DNA of 64,000 nucleotides. Source: Schaalia sp. ZJ405 (lineage in GTDB: Bacteria > Actinomycetota > Actinomycetes > Actinomycetales > Actinomycetaceae). How positions within the stretch are numbered: the first letter of the stretch is position 1; each line of letters opens with the position of its first letter. The notes below the pieces were generated by a model. It was given only the letters and a program-made list of their open reading frames with translations, did no database searches and was not told the DNA's origin. The stretch covers positions 1,798,001 through 1,862,000 of the forward strand of contig NZ_CP064952.1 of NCBI RefSeq assembly GCF_011038885.2, in the 5' to 3' direction. Shown in pieces: positions 28,731-39,061 of this stretch. The position numbers were made by a program, and so were the translations under genes.

Positions 28731-29420
28731 TCACTGTTCGTTAATTAGCTCCAACCACGAACGCTTCTCGCCGATGAGCGAACGGAAGTCCCTGTTCTGA
28801 TCGGCAATTGCCGCGTCCGTTGCCGGATTCTTAATGAGCGCCGCCAAGACGTCAGGCGCTGCCGTGATCGCCCCAACGCCCTGGCGGACCAATTCGAGGA
28901 CCTGCTCGGAATTCTTGAAGCTGGCCGCAAGAACGTCAGTGGTCATGCCGTAGCTCTTGAGCGTCCGGTGAATCTCCGTTGCAACGCGCACGCCGTCAAT
29001 ACCGTAGTTATCCATGCGGTTAACGTAGGGAGCCACGTAACGAGCACCCGCCTTCGCCGCAATAAAGCCCTGCATCGATGAGTGAATACCCGTAGCCGTT
29101 ACCTGCATGCCTTCGCGAACGATCCGCGGAATCGCTGCGAAACCGTCACGGGTAACGGGAAGTTTAATGAACAGGTTGCCTCCGATTTCCCCTCGAAGAG
29201 CCCGCGCCTCGGCAACCATGTCATCTGCCCGCTCGGAGACAATCTGGACGTGAAGCTGTGCGCCTTCAGGAATCACGCTTTTGATCGCGTGAAGCACCTC
29301 AAGCGGTTGCTTGCCCTCGCGGTAGAGGATCGTCGGATTCGTTGTCACGCCATCAATAGGCATGTATTCCAGAGTCCGTTCAATAGATTCAACGTTTGCG
29401 TGATCGATGAGAATAAGCAT
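28731..29420 (-). CDS. Transaldolase-like / fructose-6-phosphate aldolase family protein (TalC/FSA)
   Basis: A 229-residue single-domain barrel of the small transaldolase family. The N-terminus IDHANVESIERTLEYMPIDG leads to TTNPTIL. The Schiff-base lysine is in NLFIKLPVT (about residue 86) and ATGIHSSMQGFIAAKAGARYVAPYVNR forms the later strands. Members either split fructose-6-phosphate to dihydroxyacetone and glyceraldehyde-3-phosphate or act as transaldolases; sequence alone does not decide. Monocistronic, convergent with the exonuclease gene and downstream of the guaB terminator. Confidence 0.85.
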   Translation of the reverse strand: MLILIDHANVESIERTLEYMPIDGVTTNPTILYREGKQPLEVLHAIKSVIPEGAQLHVQIVSERADDMVAEARALRGEIGGNLFIKLPVTRDGFAAIPRIVREGMQVTATGIHSSMQGFIAAKAGARYVAPYVNRMDNYGIDGVRVATEIHRTLKSYGMTTDVLAASFKNSEQVLELVRQGVGAITAAPDVLAALIKNPATDAAIADQNRDFRSLIGEKRSWLELINEQ

Positions 29421-29510
29421 GGACGACGTCCCTTTCCCCGTTTAACAGACGGGATCATGAGATTGATTTCACCATCACTCAGACTACTGGCGATCTGCGC
29501 AGACAATATG

Positions 29511-29555
29511 GGACCCTCGATCACTATTGTTGAATACAATAACGATCGAGGGTCC
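29511..29555 (-). terminator. Two-level hairpin downstream of guaB
   Basis: Outer 12-bp perfect stem (29511-29522 / 29544-29555) and inner ATTGT/ACAAT stem (29526-29530 / 29536-29540), about 90 bases past the guaB stop and 90 bases before the TalC/FSA start. Confidence 0.7.
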
Positions 29556-29590
29556 TCACATCGACAAGCGGTGGGCGTAGGGCGCGCCTC

Positions 29591-29598
29591 GTCCTCGT
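29591..29598 (+). repeat. GTCCTCGT word between guaB and its terminator
   Basis: Exact copy in the extended form CGTCCTCGTCC. Confidence 0.6.
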
Positions 29599-29643
29599 CC
29601 CTGGCGAATGAACGCGCAGAATAACCGCGGGAAAACGGGAGAA

Positions 29644-31182
<1,539 letters not shown>

Positions 31183-31245
31183 CTAGATCGAATCGTCTGC
31201 TCGGCTCGATCAAAAGCCCGGTGAAAAGGTCTCGAGTGGGGTGTC

Positions 31246-32187
31246 TCACGGGTGGTCGTGACTGCCTGCCTGGAGCGTGTCCGCACCGGGGGCCAAGAGC
31301 GCAACGACCTCTTCAACACAGGCCGCAACAGTGCGCACACGAAGCACTCGATCCCGCACAATATCCGGGCTATCGGCGCCGACGAGGACAGTCTGGAGAT
31401 CGAACTCATTCGTCAGCGACATGAGCATCGTTTCGCAGGCATCACCCGCACCCATGAGGATCGCAACATCAGGGTTTCTCTGATGAATGTGCTCACCGAT
31501 GCGCGCACGAGTGTCGAAGCCCTCCACATCTTCAGACGACACCATTCTCACGTCCATGCCGTACCACGCCAGCGCAACACCGATGACCTGCATCGGAAGC
31601 GAATGCGCTCGGTCAGTCAGGAGCATGACACGCGGAGCTGGCTCCACGTGAGGGGGAGGACAATGGTCAAGAACCTCCCCGAGGACGTCCACAAATCGCG
31701 CTTTGAGACGCGAAATCTCACCCGCACCGGGGAGGACTCCTTCCGGGGATGACCGCAAGAGGCGAAGTGCCGGGGAGACTAAGCGGCTCCACGTGTGGAC
31801 GAGACCATGTTCACGCACTGCCGCTTCAAGGGATTCCATGACGATGTCATGTTTACGGTCACGAGCAATCTCAATGAGTTCGGCAACCGAAGCCGGAGCC
31901 TCGACATCGCTGTAATGTTCATGCCTCTTCGGAAAACTTGCAATCACTGTTGCCGCGGCATCCGACGTGGCCACGCCTGATCGGATGAGTTCGACCATGC
32001 GGGCGAGCCGCGCAACGTCTTCGGGTAGATACCGCCGATGGCTGCCAGCTTGCCTCTCTCCGGGTCCGAGGCCATATCGCCGTTCCCATGTGCGCAACGT
32101 TGATGCGGAGATACCGAGTTTGACGGAAACCGCCGTTACGGAGAGCGGGGTATCAGGAGTATCCGTGAAGAGCTGTGCTCGTGGCAT
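31246..32187 (-). CDS. MerR-type regulator with cobalamin-binding-like sensor domain
   Basis: 313 residues. The N-terminal MerR helix-turn-helix (about 15-85: SVTAVSVKLGISASTLRTWE then RYGL and SHRRYLPEDVARL) is followed by a helical region (about 110-180) and a Rossmann-like C-terminal domain (about 195-305: VMLLTDRAHSLPMQVIGVAL then AWYG). The layout matches the LitR/CarH group, where B12 binds above a His. Here His is present in DRAHSLP, but the following conserved Gly is Pro, so cobalamin binding is doubtful. The start at 32187 has GAAGGA upstream. An 11-bp direct repeat lies about 115 bases upstream. Confidence 0.8.
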   Translation of the reverse strand: MPRAQLFTDTPDTPLSVTAVSVKLGISASTLRTWERRYGLGPGERQAGSHRRYLPEDVARLARMVELIRSGVATSDAAATVIASFPKRHEHYSDVEAPASVAELIEIARDRKHDIVMESLEAAVREHGLVHTWSRLVSPALRLLRSSPEGVLPGAGEISRLKARFVDVLGEVLDHCPPPHVEPAPRVMLLTDRAHSLPMQVIGVALAWYGMDVRMVSSEDVEGFDTRARIGEHIHQRNPDVAILMGAGDACETMLMSLTNEFDLQTVLVGADSPDIVRDRVLRVRTVAACVEEVVALLAPGADTLQAGSHDHP

Positions 32188-32303
32188 GTCCCGTCCTTCG
32201 TTTCGACGCGTACAAATATCTCCTTCATTATCTTTCGTCTCAGACGGTTCGGCGACTTTTGGAGTCGTCTTTGCGCAAGTTGAGGACACCACCAACCTCA
32301 AAC

Positions 32304-32322
32304 TTGTTCACTAGTTGTTCAC
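32304..32322. promoter_or_regulatory. TTGTTCAC direct repeats with 11-base period
   Basis: TTGTTCAC occurs at 32304-32311 and 32315-32322 between the MerR-type and whiB genes. An 11-bp direct-repeat period is the kind of site used by CarH/LitR regulators. Assignment to the adjacent regulator is inference. Confidence 0.4.
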
Positions 32323-32410
32323 CCCATGTGGATAATTCCACAGAAAATCCGCACATTTTTCAGCAACTCCCCTCTTTCCTGGGAAAACGCTGGCAATTCT
32401 TGAAAGGGCA

Positions 32411-32440
32411 TTGAATAACTAGTGCATAAGTCAGTAGACT
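32411..32440 (+). promoter_or_regulatory. Probable whiB promoter
   Basis: TTGAAT (32411-32416) and TAGACT (32435-32440) are separated by 18 bases and lie about 64 bases before the whiB ATG. Confidence 0.5.
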
Positions 32441-32503
32441 GGAGCACGTTAGTCCTGAGGGCCACCCCTCAGTTCACCAACAGATCCGAAGGGAGGGATC
32501 CGC

Positions 32504-32800
32504 ATGACCGATGTTTCGCGACTTCCAGGCCCAATGATTGATGCATGGGATTGGCAATATCAGGGCGCATGCCGTGACCTCGACACTGAACTTTTCTTTC
32601 ACCCTGAAGGCGAACGCGGGTCCACACGCCGCCGCAGGGCAGCCAACGCTAAGGCAATCTGCGCGACCTGCCCAGTTATCGAGCAGTGCCGTGAATACGC
32701 ACTCTCAGCCCAGGAGCCCTACGGCATCTGGGGTGGAATGACCGAAGAAGAACGCCGAGAGTACGTGAAGTCCACTGCTCGGATGCGCCGCGCTTCCTGA
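32504..32800 (+). CDS. WhiB-family iron-sulfur transcription factor, WhiB2/WhmD-like
   Basis: 98 residues, actinobacteria-specific. The four cluster-ligand cysteines are in GACRDLD and ICATCPVIEQC, followed by the G-I-W-G-G turn (YGIWGGMTEEER) and a basic tail. The ELFFHPEGERG...RRRAANAKAIC stretch is closest to the WhiB2/WhmD/WhiB subgroup that controls septation and cell division in related bacteria. It binds sigma factor region 4 and acts with promoter partners; targets here are unknown. The start has GGGAGGGA upstream. A strong terminator follows. Confidence 0.92.
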   Translation: MTDVSRLPGPMIDAWDWQYQGACRDLDTELFFHPEGERGSTRRRRAANAKAICATCPVIEQCREYALSAQEPYGIWGGMTEEERREYVKSTARMRRAS

Positions 32801-32824
32801 CCGGCAGGGCGCCTGTCCATTCAT

Positions 32825-32848
32825 ACGGGGTCGCTTCGGCGGCCCCGT
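32825..32848 (+). terminator. Terminator of whiB
   Basis: 10-bp stem (one G-T pair) with a TTCG tetraloop, followed by CTTTTG: a classical intrinsic terminator. Confidence 0.85.
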
Positions 32849-33015
32849 CTTTTGTCTCCCACATTCACCAAACACTCACCCCAACATTCAGCCCGCAATA
32901 TGCAGCGCAGCATACGGTCTGGCTCCGACGGTGACCACTGTCAGTATTCAACCCGCAGTGGTTGCACCGCACGCTCAACATCATGTGCGCCGGTCATCTG
33001 AGCGCGAGCGAAGTC

Positions 33016-33023
33016 GTCCTCGT
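33016..33023 (+). repeat. GTCCTCGT word upstream of the DsbA-like gene
   Basis: Exact copy in the form CGTCCTCGTCAAT, 104 bases before the start codon. Confidence 0.6.
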
Positions 33024-33126
33024 CAATACATGATTGAGTGCTAGCCGCCCTCGTGCCACACTAGGGCAACAGAGGTAAACCTAACCCAGCGAGAAACATC
33101 CGACCGAGGAAGACCACCCAGAAACG

Positions 33127-34002
33127 ATGACAGAGAATCACACACCCGTCCCACCGGCTAGCGATGCCCCCGTACGGCAGCGATCAGCGCGAACGATGAC
33201 AACACTCCTGCTTGCGCTCATTGCCGTGATTGCCGTTGCCGTCGTCATCGCCGTCTCTGTCCTCAATTCTTCAACAATGACAGCGTCCGAGTCCGGTGAC
33301 AGCGCGGCCACCAATTCCGCCCCCAGTGACGGCGGATCAGCGCCAGCAACGAATAACGCACAATCCGACAACTCATCACCGGATGCGGTCGCGAGCTCGG
33401 GCACTCCCGCTCCCACGCAAACCGACCCGCAACTTCTCGAATTTATTCGCTCCGAAGCGCATCGCGACCCCGAGGACGGACAGGCACGCGGAAAGGTCGA
33501 CGCACCGGTTGTCATGGTCATTTACTCGGATTTCTCCTGCCCGTACTGCATACTTTTCGCTCAGAAAGTCGCGCCAGGACTTGAAGATCTCGTCACCGAT
33601 GGAACGCTCCGCGTCGAATGGCGCGATCTCGCACAGGTTTCACCGACGTCACCCTTGGCAGCTCAAGCCGGCATTGCCGCAGCCAAACAGGGGAAGTTCT
33701 GGGAATTCCACGATGCGCTCTACGGCCCGGCAGACCCAAACACTCACCCCGAATACACCCAGGATCTGCTCATTGACGCAGCAAAGACAGCCGGAGTTCC
33801 CGACATTGATGCCTTCACGCGCACAATGAATGCTCAGGACACCGTCAGCGCCGTAGCCGCATCCAAGCAGCACGCCTACTCCATTGGCGTCACCGGCACC
33901 CCGTTCCTCATCATCGGCGACAGCTTCATCTCCGGTTACAAGGAGCTACCCGATGTACGTGCAACCGTTCTCGACCAGGCCGCCCGTGCGAAAAACCGCT
34001 GA
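33127..34002 (+). CDS. Membrane-anchored DsbA-family thiol:disulfide oxidoreductase
   Basis: 291 residues. A cytoplasmic N-terminus, one membrane helix (about residues 22-46) and a Ser/Ala/Asn-rich linker lead to an extracytoplasmic thioredoxin fold (about 115-285). The active site is FSCPYC, and the cis-proline segment is GVTGTPFLII. It should introduce or exchange disulfides in exported proteins, like MdbA and related actinobacterial enzymes. The CcdA-like gene 72 bases downstream could supply reducing or oxidising equivalents, so the pair looks functional as a unit. Confidence 0.9.
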   Translation: MTENHTPVPPASDAPVRQRSARTMTTLLLALIAVIAVAVVIAVSVLNSSTMTASESGDSAATNSAPSDGGSAPATNNAQSDNSSPDAVASSGTPAPTQTDPQLLEFIRSEAHRDPEDGQARGKVDAPVVMVIYSDFSCPYCILFAQKVAPGLEDLVTDGTLRVEWRDLAQVSPTSPLAAQAGIAAAKQGKFWEFHDALYGPADPNTHPEYTQDLLIDAAKTAGVPDIDAFTRTMNAQDTVSAVAASKQHAYSIGVTGTPFLIIGDSFISGYKELPDVRATVLDQAARAKNR

Positions 34003-34074
34003 CACGACGAGGCCCGCTCCCCCTCGCGAGACCCTCAGGCCACTGACTCCGGACCACAGACCAGGCGCTCACTG

Positions 34075-34962
34075 ATGATCGACACGATTGCACCTCTTGC
34101 AGCATTTCTCGGCGGAGTATTCACACTCTTCGCTCCGTGCTCCATCATGCTGCTCCCCGCATTCTTTGCCTACGCCTTCACCTCGAAGACCACACTTCTG
34201 GCACGCACCGGAATCTTCTGGCTTGGACTGCTGACCGTGCTTGTCCCAATGGGAGCAGCCGCCGGAACCGCCGGAGCATTCCTGCGTGACCACATGACAG
34301 TGATCATGCGGGTCGGCGGAGTGTGTGTCGCCGTCTTCGGCATCCTTCAGATCCTTGCTGTCGAAATCACGCCCCGCAGACGCAAGGCCCGAGGTTTCGC
34401 GCGAAACGACACCGCTCACCCGCTGTCGATCTACATCCTCGGCATGACCTACGGAGTTGCGGGGGTCGGATGCGCAGGACCGATCCTCGGTGCTGTGCTC
34501 CTCGTTGCGGGATTCTCCGGAGATCCCCTCTCCGCCGGATTCCACATGGTTCTTTATGCCACCGGCATGGCGGCACCGCTCGGCCTCCTCGCTGCGCTCT
34601 GGACAGGAGCCAACCTCTCCCAACGCGCATGGCTGCGTCCTCGTCCCGTGACGCTGCTTGGCCGTCACACAACGCTGCTCAACATTGTTTCCGGTGGCAT
34701 CTTCTTTGCACTGGGCGCCGCACTTGTATTCTTCGGCGTCTCAAACCCACTCGGCGGCCTCGTCGGATCAGAACGCCTCGCCGCATGGGAGCAACACATT
34801 ATCGCCGTGGCCAACGGTATTCCCGCATGGGTGGTCATTGTTGGCCTCGGGACTCTTGGCGCCGGTGGGGTACTGGTTTTTCTCTCTCGACGCCGGAATG
34901 CCCAAAAGGCAAACTCTGAAGGCTCCGGCACCGATCCAGACAACCCACCCGTTACGAAATGA
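34075..34962 (+). CDS. CcdA/DsbD-like transmembrane electron carrier
   Basis: A 295-residue membrane protein with about seven helices. The two family cysteines are present, in helix 1 (LFAPCSIMLLP) and in helix 4 (GVGCAGPILG). Such proteins pass electrons from cytoplasmic thioredoxin to extracytoplasmic thiol proteins; the DsbA-like protein next door is the natural partner. The ATG at 34075 has only a weak ribosome-binding site. Its last 11 bases overlap the end of the convergent CitE-like gene, with no terminator between, unusual at the edge of a different operon. Confidence 0.87.
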   Translation: MIDTIAPLAAFLGGVFTLFAPCSIMLLPAFFAYAFTSKTTLLARTGIFWLGLLTVLVPMGAAAGTAGAFLRDHMTVIMRVGGVCVAVFGILQILAVEITPRRRKARGFARNDTAHPLSIYILGMTYGVAGVGCAGPILGAVLLVAGFSGDPLSAGFHMVLYATGMAAPLGLLAALWTGANLSQRAWLRPRPVTLLGRHTTLLNIVSGGIFFALGAALVFFGVSNPLGGLVGSERLAAWEQHIIAVANGIPAWVVIVGLGTLGAGGVLVFLSRRRNAQKANSEGSGTDPDNPPVTK

Positions 34963-35791
34963 TCGCCAGAATCCTCCGAGCCGAATCAATCATCGCAGCG
35001 TCGATGAATGAGCCATCGGAAAGAACTGCGACGCCCTCGCCCACGTGATTCGCTCCCTCAAGACGCTCAAGTACTTCCCGCGCTCGTTCTACCTCATCAT
35101 CTGAGGGGGTAAACACCTGACGAATCGGTTCCAGCTGACGTGGGTGAATGGCAGCTCGACCAAGCATTCCCAGCTCTGCGCCGCATCGACATGAGCTCAT
35201 AAGCCCATCGATGTTAGAGATATTGGGGAACACTGACATCGCCACGGGTCGCAATTGCGCCGCGCGAGCAGCGATTACCACTCGCGATCGCACCCAGTTC
35301 ATTGCCTGTTCGGAACGAATCCCCGTGTCGGATCTCAGATCAGATTCCCCGAGACCTATAGCAACAATGCTGGGTGATGACGTAGCGAGCTCGAACGCCC
35401 GCTCAACCCCGACCGCGCTTTCGAGAAGCAAAGTGAGATCCCGCGGGCCACCGGATAGGGAATCCACCTGTTCGCTCAGATACCGAATACTCTGAGGAGA
35501 TTCAGCCTTGGGAAGACGCACCCCCACATTCCTCGGGAGCGCAGACACTGCCTGAACGTCGGCATCGTGCCACGGAGTACCGTTCGCGTTAATGCGCACC
35601 TCGACGGCTCGGTCCTCCACTTCCTCAAGTAATTCAAGGTTGCGGCGTGCCTCACTCTTAAATGCCGGGGCAACCGCATCTTCGAGGTCGACGATGACAA
35701 CATCGGCAGGAGAATCCAGTGCCTTCTGCATCCGATCAGGACGGCTCGCGGGCACGTAGAGCCACGTCAACGGAATCTGATTCTCATTCAT
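34952..35791 (-). CDS. CitE/HpcH-type CoA-ester lyase
   Basis: 279 residues of the citrate lyase beta/malyl-CoA lyase family (TIM barrel, Mg-dependent). Visible are LYVPASRPDRM, DVVIVDLEDAV (acidic metal ligand), VRLPKAES, LLESAVGV and GLGESDL. These enzymes cleave 3-hydroxyacyl-CoA thioesters such as citramalyl- or malyl-CoA to acetyl- or propionyl-CoA plus a 2-oxo acid. Overlaps the CoA-transferase gene by 4 bases, so the pair can activate and split the same acid. Last gene of the LacI-controlled operon. Confidence 0.85.
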   Translation of the reverse strand: MNENQIPLTWLYVPASRPDRMQKALDSPADVVIVDLEDAVAPAFKSEARRNLELLEEVEDRAVEVRINANGTPWHDADVQAVSALPRNVGVRLPKAESPQSIRYLSEQVDSLSGGPRDLTLLLESAVGVERAFELATSSPSIVAIGLGESDLRSDTGIRSEQAMNWVRSRVVIAARAAQLRPVAMSVFPNISNIDGLMSSCRCGAELGMLGRAAIHPRQLEPIRQVFTPSDDEVERAREVLERLEGANHVGEGVAVLSDGSFIDAAMIDSARRILAIIS

Positions 35792-36999
35792 TTGATGATC
35801 TCCGCCCGACGAAAGGCATCTTCCTCTTCGACGGAATATCCAAGTTCATCCAACAGTGCACTCGTGTCGCATCCATGTGGACGTCCGGTGAACGCAATCG
35901 TTGCCGGTGCATTCGAGAAGCGGAAGAGCGGACCTTGCATCGCCATCTCACCGAAGTCTGGATCGTTGATGGTGTGAATTGTCCCCAGCGCATTGAACTG
36001 TGGATCCCCAACGATATCTTCAGCATCATAGATGGGAGCGATTGCTGCTTGCGCTCGGGTAAACGCCTCAATAACGTCGCTTTGTGTGCGCTGCGAAATC
36101 CACTGCCCCACATACTGATCAAGAAGGTCCGCGTGTTCAGCCCGTCCCTTCCCCGTTGCAAACCACGGCTCGTCAATGACCTCTGGGTGCCCAACAAGAG
36201 TCAGTACTCGCTCCGCAATTGATTGCGCTGATGTTGAGACCGCAACCCACTGATCATCAGCCGTGGGATAAATATTCCGCGGCGCATTATTCGTCGACCG
36301 ATTCCCCGTGCGAGGCTGGACTTCGCGCAGCTGATCCCATCGAGTGATCTGTGGGCCGAGCATGGCAAGAATCGGTTCGATGATCGCCATATCGATGTCA
36401 CCACCACGCCCGGTGACATCACGGTGACGAAGCGCAACCATGACAGCGTAGGCGACGGCAAGCGAGGCAATACCATCGGCAAGTCCAAATGGGGGCAGCG
36501 TTGGGCTTCCGTGAGCTTCACCTGTCATCGCGGCAAATCCGCTCATTGATTCCGCGAGGGTACCGAAGCCGGGACGACGCCGATATGGTCCAATCTGGCC
36601 GAATCCTGTCACTCGTGCCACCACAAGACCGGGATTGACTTCACGCAAAGTGTCAGGAGCAAGGTTCCACCGTTCAAGGGTATCGGGCCGAAAATTTTCA
36701 ATGAGCACATCGGCCTTTTCAACCAACCGAAGCATGATTTCACGGCCTTCAAGCGAATTGAGGTTAATGGTCATGCATTCTTTGTTGCGTCCGAGGGTCT
36801 TCCACCACAGGTTGATTCCGTTTTTAGCCGCTCCGTGACCGCGAGAAGGGTCTGGTTTGCGGGGATGTTCAACCTTAATCACGCGTGCCCCCATGTCCCC
36901 TAAGTGCATTGCTGCCATAGGTCCAGCAAAGAGGGTGGACGCGTCGATAACTGTGAGCCCGTGCAGCGGGCCTTCCTCCTGATGACGTGAAACAGTCAT
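35788..36999 (-). CDS. Class III (CaiB/BaiF) CoA-transferase
   Basis: 403 residues. LHGLTVIDASTLFAGPMAAM at the N-terminus, GARVIKVEHPRKPDPSR, DVLIENFRPDTLERWNL, GFGQIGPYRRRPGF and the segment PPFGLADGIASL, which holds the aspartate expected to form the acyl intermediate. Moves CoA between carboxylic acids. Translationally coupled to the CitE-like gene (ATGA) and to the upstream fusion protein (ATGA). With CitE it resembles citramalate or malate CoA-activation modules; the actual substrate is unknown. Confidence 0.88.
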   Translation of the reverse strand: MTVSRHQEEGPLHGLTVIDASTLFAGPMAAMHLGDMGARVIKVEHPRKPDPSRGHGAAKNGINLWWKTLGRNKECMTINLNSLEGREIMLRLVEKADVLIENFRPDTLERWNLAPDTLREVNPGLVVARVTGFGQIGPYRRRPGFGTLAESMSGFAAMTGEAHGSPTLPPFGLADGIASLAVAYAVMVALRHRDVTGRGGDIDMAIIEPILAMLGPQITRWDQLREVQPRTGNRSTNNAPRNIYPTADDQWVAVSTSAQSIAERVLTLVGHPEVIDEPWFATGKGRAEHADLLDQYVGQWISQRTQSDVIEAFTRAQAAIAPIYDAEDIVGDPQFNALGTIHTINDPDFGEMAMQGPLFRFSNAPATIAFTGRPHGCDTSALLDELGYSVEEEDAFRRAEIIK

Positions 37000-39017
37000 G
37001 AATTCTTTCCATCAAATGCGACTCTGAAACCAATGCTGCGTGAACGCGAAAGACCCAACCCTGGGATGAGATATTTCGCGGAAAATCTCGAATCCCGCAC
37101 TCCTCCATCGAAGTACCACTCAGATTCGGAAAGTGAGAAGTCGCAACCGCCCTTGAGAATGCAATAGCGAGTACGTCCGTCACTTCGTTCCGACTCGGTC
37201 CAGTTCCAAACGGCGGGAGTAAGCCGAGCAAAATCTCGATTCTCCCCAGCGAGCTGCCACTCATCTTCCGTGGGAAGACGTCCTCCTTTCCACCGACAAT
37301 ATGCGCGGGCATCATCGAGTGACACATAGGTCACTGGAGCATCAGGATCAACGTCGCCGCGCATCGAGGCTTCCCGCAGGTGCGGGACAAAACGATGTTC
37401 GACCATCGGCTGATATCCGCTGTCTTTGAGGAACTCAGAAAATTCTCTATTCGACACTTCCCTGCGTGAGACATAGACCTCGTGATCCGCTTCATACGCT
37501 CGTTCGAGGGTTCTCGGATCGTGCAGTCGCGGAACCAGAGGTTTCCATTCATCAACATACGGTGCTTCGTCGTAGATTCCGGTTTCTCGAGCCCGATATC
37601 GAACCGTTAAGCGGTGCGTCCCGGCGTCGATTTTCACCGTTTCTTCATCAGTCACGGTGTTGGTATCCGCTGCATTGAGGGTGGGTGATGCAGGGCTAAC
37701 TCTCCGAGCCGGCCTATAGGGGAAACGGTCGTTCGCAGTGTAAGGAATGCGCGCAACGTCCTCGGCAAGGCGTATGAACCGTTCCGTGGAAGCTTCACGC
37801 GGTAGTTCGATAACAGCGCCGATGGAGCGTGCGGGAATCGTCACTGTGACTTGGGAGGCCACCTCGCCTGTCACCATATCGATCTGCCGGTGTCCATCCT
37901 TTACCTCAACCGGTGCGAGGGTGACATCTTCTTTGCTCCGATTGACGAGGGCGAACAGCATGTTTTCTCCCAGGTCATATCGGAATGCATACACCTGAGA
38001 AGCCTCTGCCTCGTCACTTAACGTCACCAGAGGAGTCATCTCGCCGTCAAGAAGAAAATCTGACAATCCACGCTGGAGGGCAAGCATGCATTTCACTGTG
38101 GAGCAGTCTCGCGGATTCCACCCAACCCACACTCCGAACACCACTTCCCACACCATCATGCCCACGCCATTGAGCCATGCCGATTGGAGTTCTTCACTGT
38201 GATCGCGGTGCCAGCGCCGGATATGGTGAAGCATGTGGCGACGCTCAAAGTAGTGTGTTTTGACCACTCCGGGTACGTGGGAATCAGCAAAGAACTGAGC
38301 CCATGAGGACGAGTGGTCTGTCACTCGCTCAAGAAGGACACGGGATTCTCCTTCGAGGACAATCCCCGGGTTCGCGCGTTCCAATGATTGAACAAGTACA
38401 GAATCAGCGGTTTTGAGAGTATCGAGAAACACCGAATCGATTCCGAAGTCCCGGATGACTGCCGCGAGTTCTTCGTGGTCTGGTCCGCCGCGTCGGGTCT
38501 GTGTGTCCCACGGATTATAGTCAACGGCAACTTTCACACCTCGGGAATGAAAGTGATCGACAAGTTCGTCAAATCCAGGGATATCCCGGTAGTAGTCCCA
38601 CTGATTTCTCTCATCCAGTCCGATAATCGGATAGGCATGCCACAGAACTACAGCGTCGAGCCCTCCAAATTTTTCAATCGCATCATCGATGAAACGATCA
38701 GGAGTGAAGCGCTGCTCCTCAAAGTCGAACAGAAGTTCATCCCATATCCACACCTGGGAAACAGCAAAAGCCGAGTGAGCCCACTGAGCACCGGGACGTT
38801 CGTAAAACTCCCCCGAATATCCGAGTCGCTCTCGCGCTTCCTCACGCCATGTGCGCAGCTGGGAGCGCCACCGATCACGATCCGCTGCATGGTCAGGGGC
38901 AGCAAGGATTTTTGCCTCGTCAAGGATCGATAAGTCTGCTTCCTCGGCAAGAGGAACCGGAGTCGGCATATCGATTGGCCGAGGGATCAGAGAATTAAAA
39001 CTATATGAATCAGCCAT
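36996..39017 (-). CDS. Glycosidase-like barrel fused to a SUMF1/PvdO-type domain
   Basis: 673 residues without signal peptide. The N-terminal two-thirds look like a glycoside-hydrolase TIM barrel: VVLWHAYPIIG, GVKVAVDYNPWD, DSVFLDTLKTAD and GIVLEGES carry candidate acidic residues. A beta-sandwich-like stretch (about 330-420) follows. Residues about 500-670 form a formylglycine-generating-enzyme (SUMF1/EgtB/PvdO) fold: EVSNREFSEFL, PVTYVSLDDARAYCRWKGG, RLPTEDEWQLAGE, GFRVAF. The usual RGGSW-C...C catalytic region reads LKGGCDFSL with no matching cysteine pair, so sulfatase activation is unlikely. An AGGAAG site precedes the ATG. I do not know this fusion as a named family. Confidence 0.65.
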   Translation of the reverse strand: MADSYSFNSLIPRPIDMPTPVPLAEEADLSILDEAKILAAPDHAADRDRWRSQLRTWREEARERLGYSGEFYERPGAQWAHSAFAVSQVWIWDELLFDFEEQRFTPDRFIDDAIEKFGGLDAVVLWHAYPIIGLDERNQWDYYRDIPGFDELVDHFHSRGVKVAVDYNPWDTQTRRGGPDHEELAAVIRDFGIDSVFLDTLKTADSVLVQSLERANPGIVLEGESRVLLERVTDHSSSWAQFFADSHVPGVVKTHYFERRHMLHHIRRWHRDHSEELQSAWLNGVGMMVWEVVFGVWVGWNPRDCSTVKCMLALQRGLSDFLLDGEMTPLVTLSDEAEASQVYAFRYDLGENMLFALVNRSKEDVTLAPVEVKDGHRQIDMVTGEVASQVTVTIPARSIGAVIELPREASTERFIRLAEDVARIPYTANDRFPYRPARRVSPASPTLNAADTNTVTDEETVKIDAGTHRLTVRYRARETGIYDEAPYVDEWKPLVPRLHDPRTLERAYEADHEVYVSRREVSNREFSEFLKDSGYQPMVEHRFVPHLREASMRGDVDPDAPVTYVSLDDARAYCRWKGGRLPTEDEWQLAGENRDFARLTPAVWNWTESERSDGRTRYCILKGGCDFSLSESEWYFDGGVRDSRFSAKYLIPGLGLSRSRSIGFRVAFDGKNS

Positions 39018-39061
39018 AATGTTCAGCTTCCTGGAACGTCAGTGAGATGAGGAATGGGTGG

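Larger units (their letters stand above)
32801..33126. other. Intergenic region between whiB and the DsbA-like gene
   Basis: 326 bases. Holds the whiB terminator (32825-32848), a 7-bp dyad ACCACTG/CAGTGGT (32934-32940 / 32956-32962), two loosely related ATTCA-CCCGCA segments (about 32886 and 32946) and a GTCCTCGT word at 33016. No gene seen. Confidence 0.6.
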
